This document shows, piece by piece, positions 5,054-5,124 of a DNA stretch of 5,124 nucleotides. The notes beneath the pieces are model-generated. The model was given only the letters and a program-made list of their open reading frames with translations, did not search any database and had not been told where the DNA came from. The translations under genes were made by a program, and so were the position numbers. Each line of letters opens with the position of its first letter. Position 1 is the stretch's first letter. This DNA is from Candidatus Omnitrophota bacterium (GTDB lineage Bacteria > Omnitrophota > Gorgyraeia > Tantalellales > Tantalellaceae): contig JAHIZQ010000010.1 in assembly GCA_018814505.1 (NCBI GenBank), forward strand, positions 1 to 5,124. Reading direction: 5' to 3'.

Positions 5054-5124
5054 GTGACGAAAAAAGCAGTTGTGCTTTTGTCCGGTGGATTAGATTCCGC
5101 GGTGGCATTTTACATAGCAAAAAA
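5054..5124 (+). CDS. queC: 7-cyano-7-deazaguanine (preQ0) synthase, N-terminal fragment (3' end outside window)
   Basis: QueC is an ATP- and Zn-dependent enzyme that converts 7-carboxy-7-deazaguanine and ammonia to preQ0. Only the first 23 residues are in the window. They show the first beta strand KAVVLLSGGLDSAVA, with the PP-loop pyrophosphatase motif SGGLDS at 10-15, which binds the ATP phosphates. SGGLDS alone occurs in several PP-loop enzymes (GuaA, ThiI, MnmA, asparagine synthase), but the motif this close to the N-terminus plus queD directly upstream makes QueC much the best fit. The start is GTG 5054, set by AGGAGG upstream. The zinc-binding cysteines near the C-terminus cannot be checked here. 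Confidence 0.88.
   Translation, partial: MTKKAVVLLSGGLDSAVAFYIAK

Overview
The window is a dense, single-strand (+) stretch of bacterial chromosome with no mobile elements, RNA genes or CRISPR. It holds five complete genes of outer-membrane lipopolysaccharide sugar synthesis, one complete queuosine/deazaguanine gene, and a gene fragment at each edge. Recognisable Kdo and heptose enzymes imply a diderm (Gram-negative-type) bacterium that makes LPS. The DNA is rather AT-rich. Proteins are clearly in their families but diverged from the Escherichia coli versions. The style fits an uncultured LPS-making phylum such as Omnitrophota, but that is a guess; the sequence here does not fix the taxon.

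Layout: (1) 3-116, C-terminal end of a thioredoxin. (2) 113-142, a strong sigma70-type promoter whose -35 box overlaps the thioredoxin stop codon, followed by a leader of about 75 nt. (3) 224-3857, a tight operon of stand-alone heptose-7-phosphate kinase (hldE1/rfaE1), kdsB, kdsA and kdsD/kpsF; kdsC follows after 59 nt. (4) 4564-4929, queD, after a 107-nt gap. (5) 5054 to the end, the start of queC, after a 124-nt gap. No convincing intrinsic terminator was found anywhere.

How the genes work together: KdsD makes arabinose-5-phosphate from ribulose-5-phosphate, KdsA condenses it with PEP to Kdo-8-phosphate, KdsC removes the phosphate, and KdsB activates Kdo with CTP to CMP-Kdo. The whole ribulose-5-P to CMP-Kdo route is therefore encoded contiguously. 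The kinase supplies a step of ADP-heptose synthesis, the other inner-core sugar. QueD and QueC act in sequence with QueE (expected downstream, outside the window) to make preQ0 for queuosine tRNA modification.

Nothing here amounts to a new system. The points most worth a second look are loss of two family arginines in KdsC, the metal-dependent-type KdsA, the near-consensus promoter, and an unexplained, possibly structured 124-nt leader before queC.
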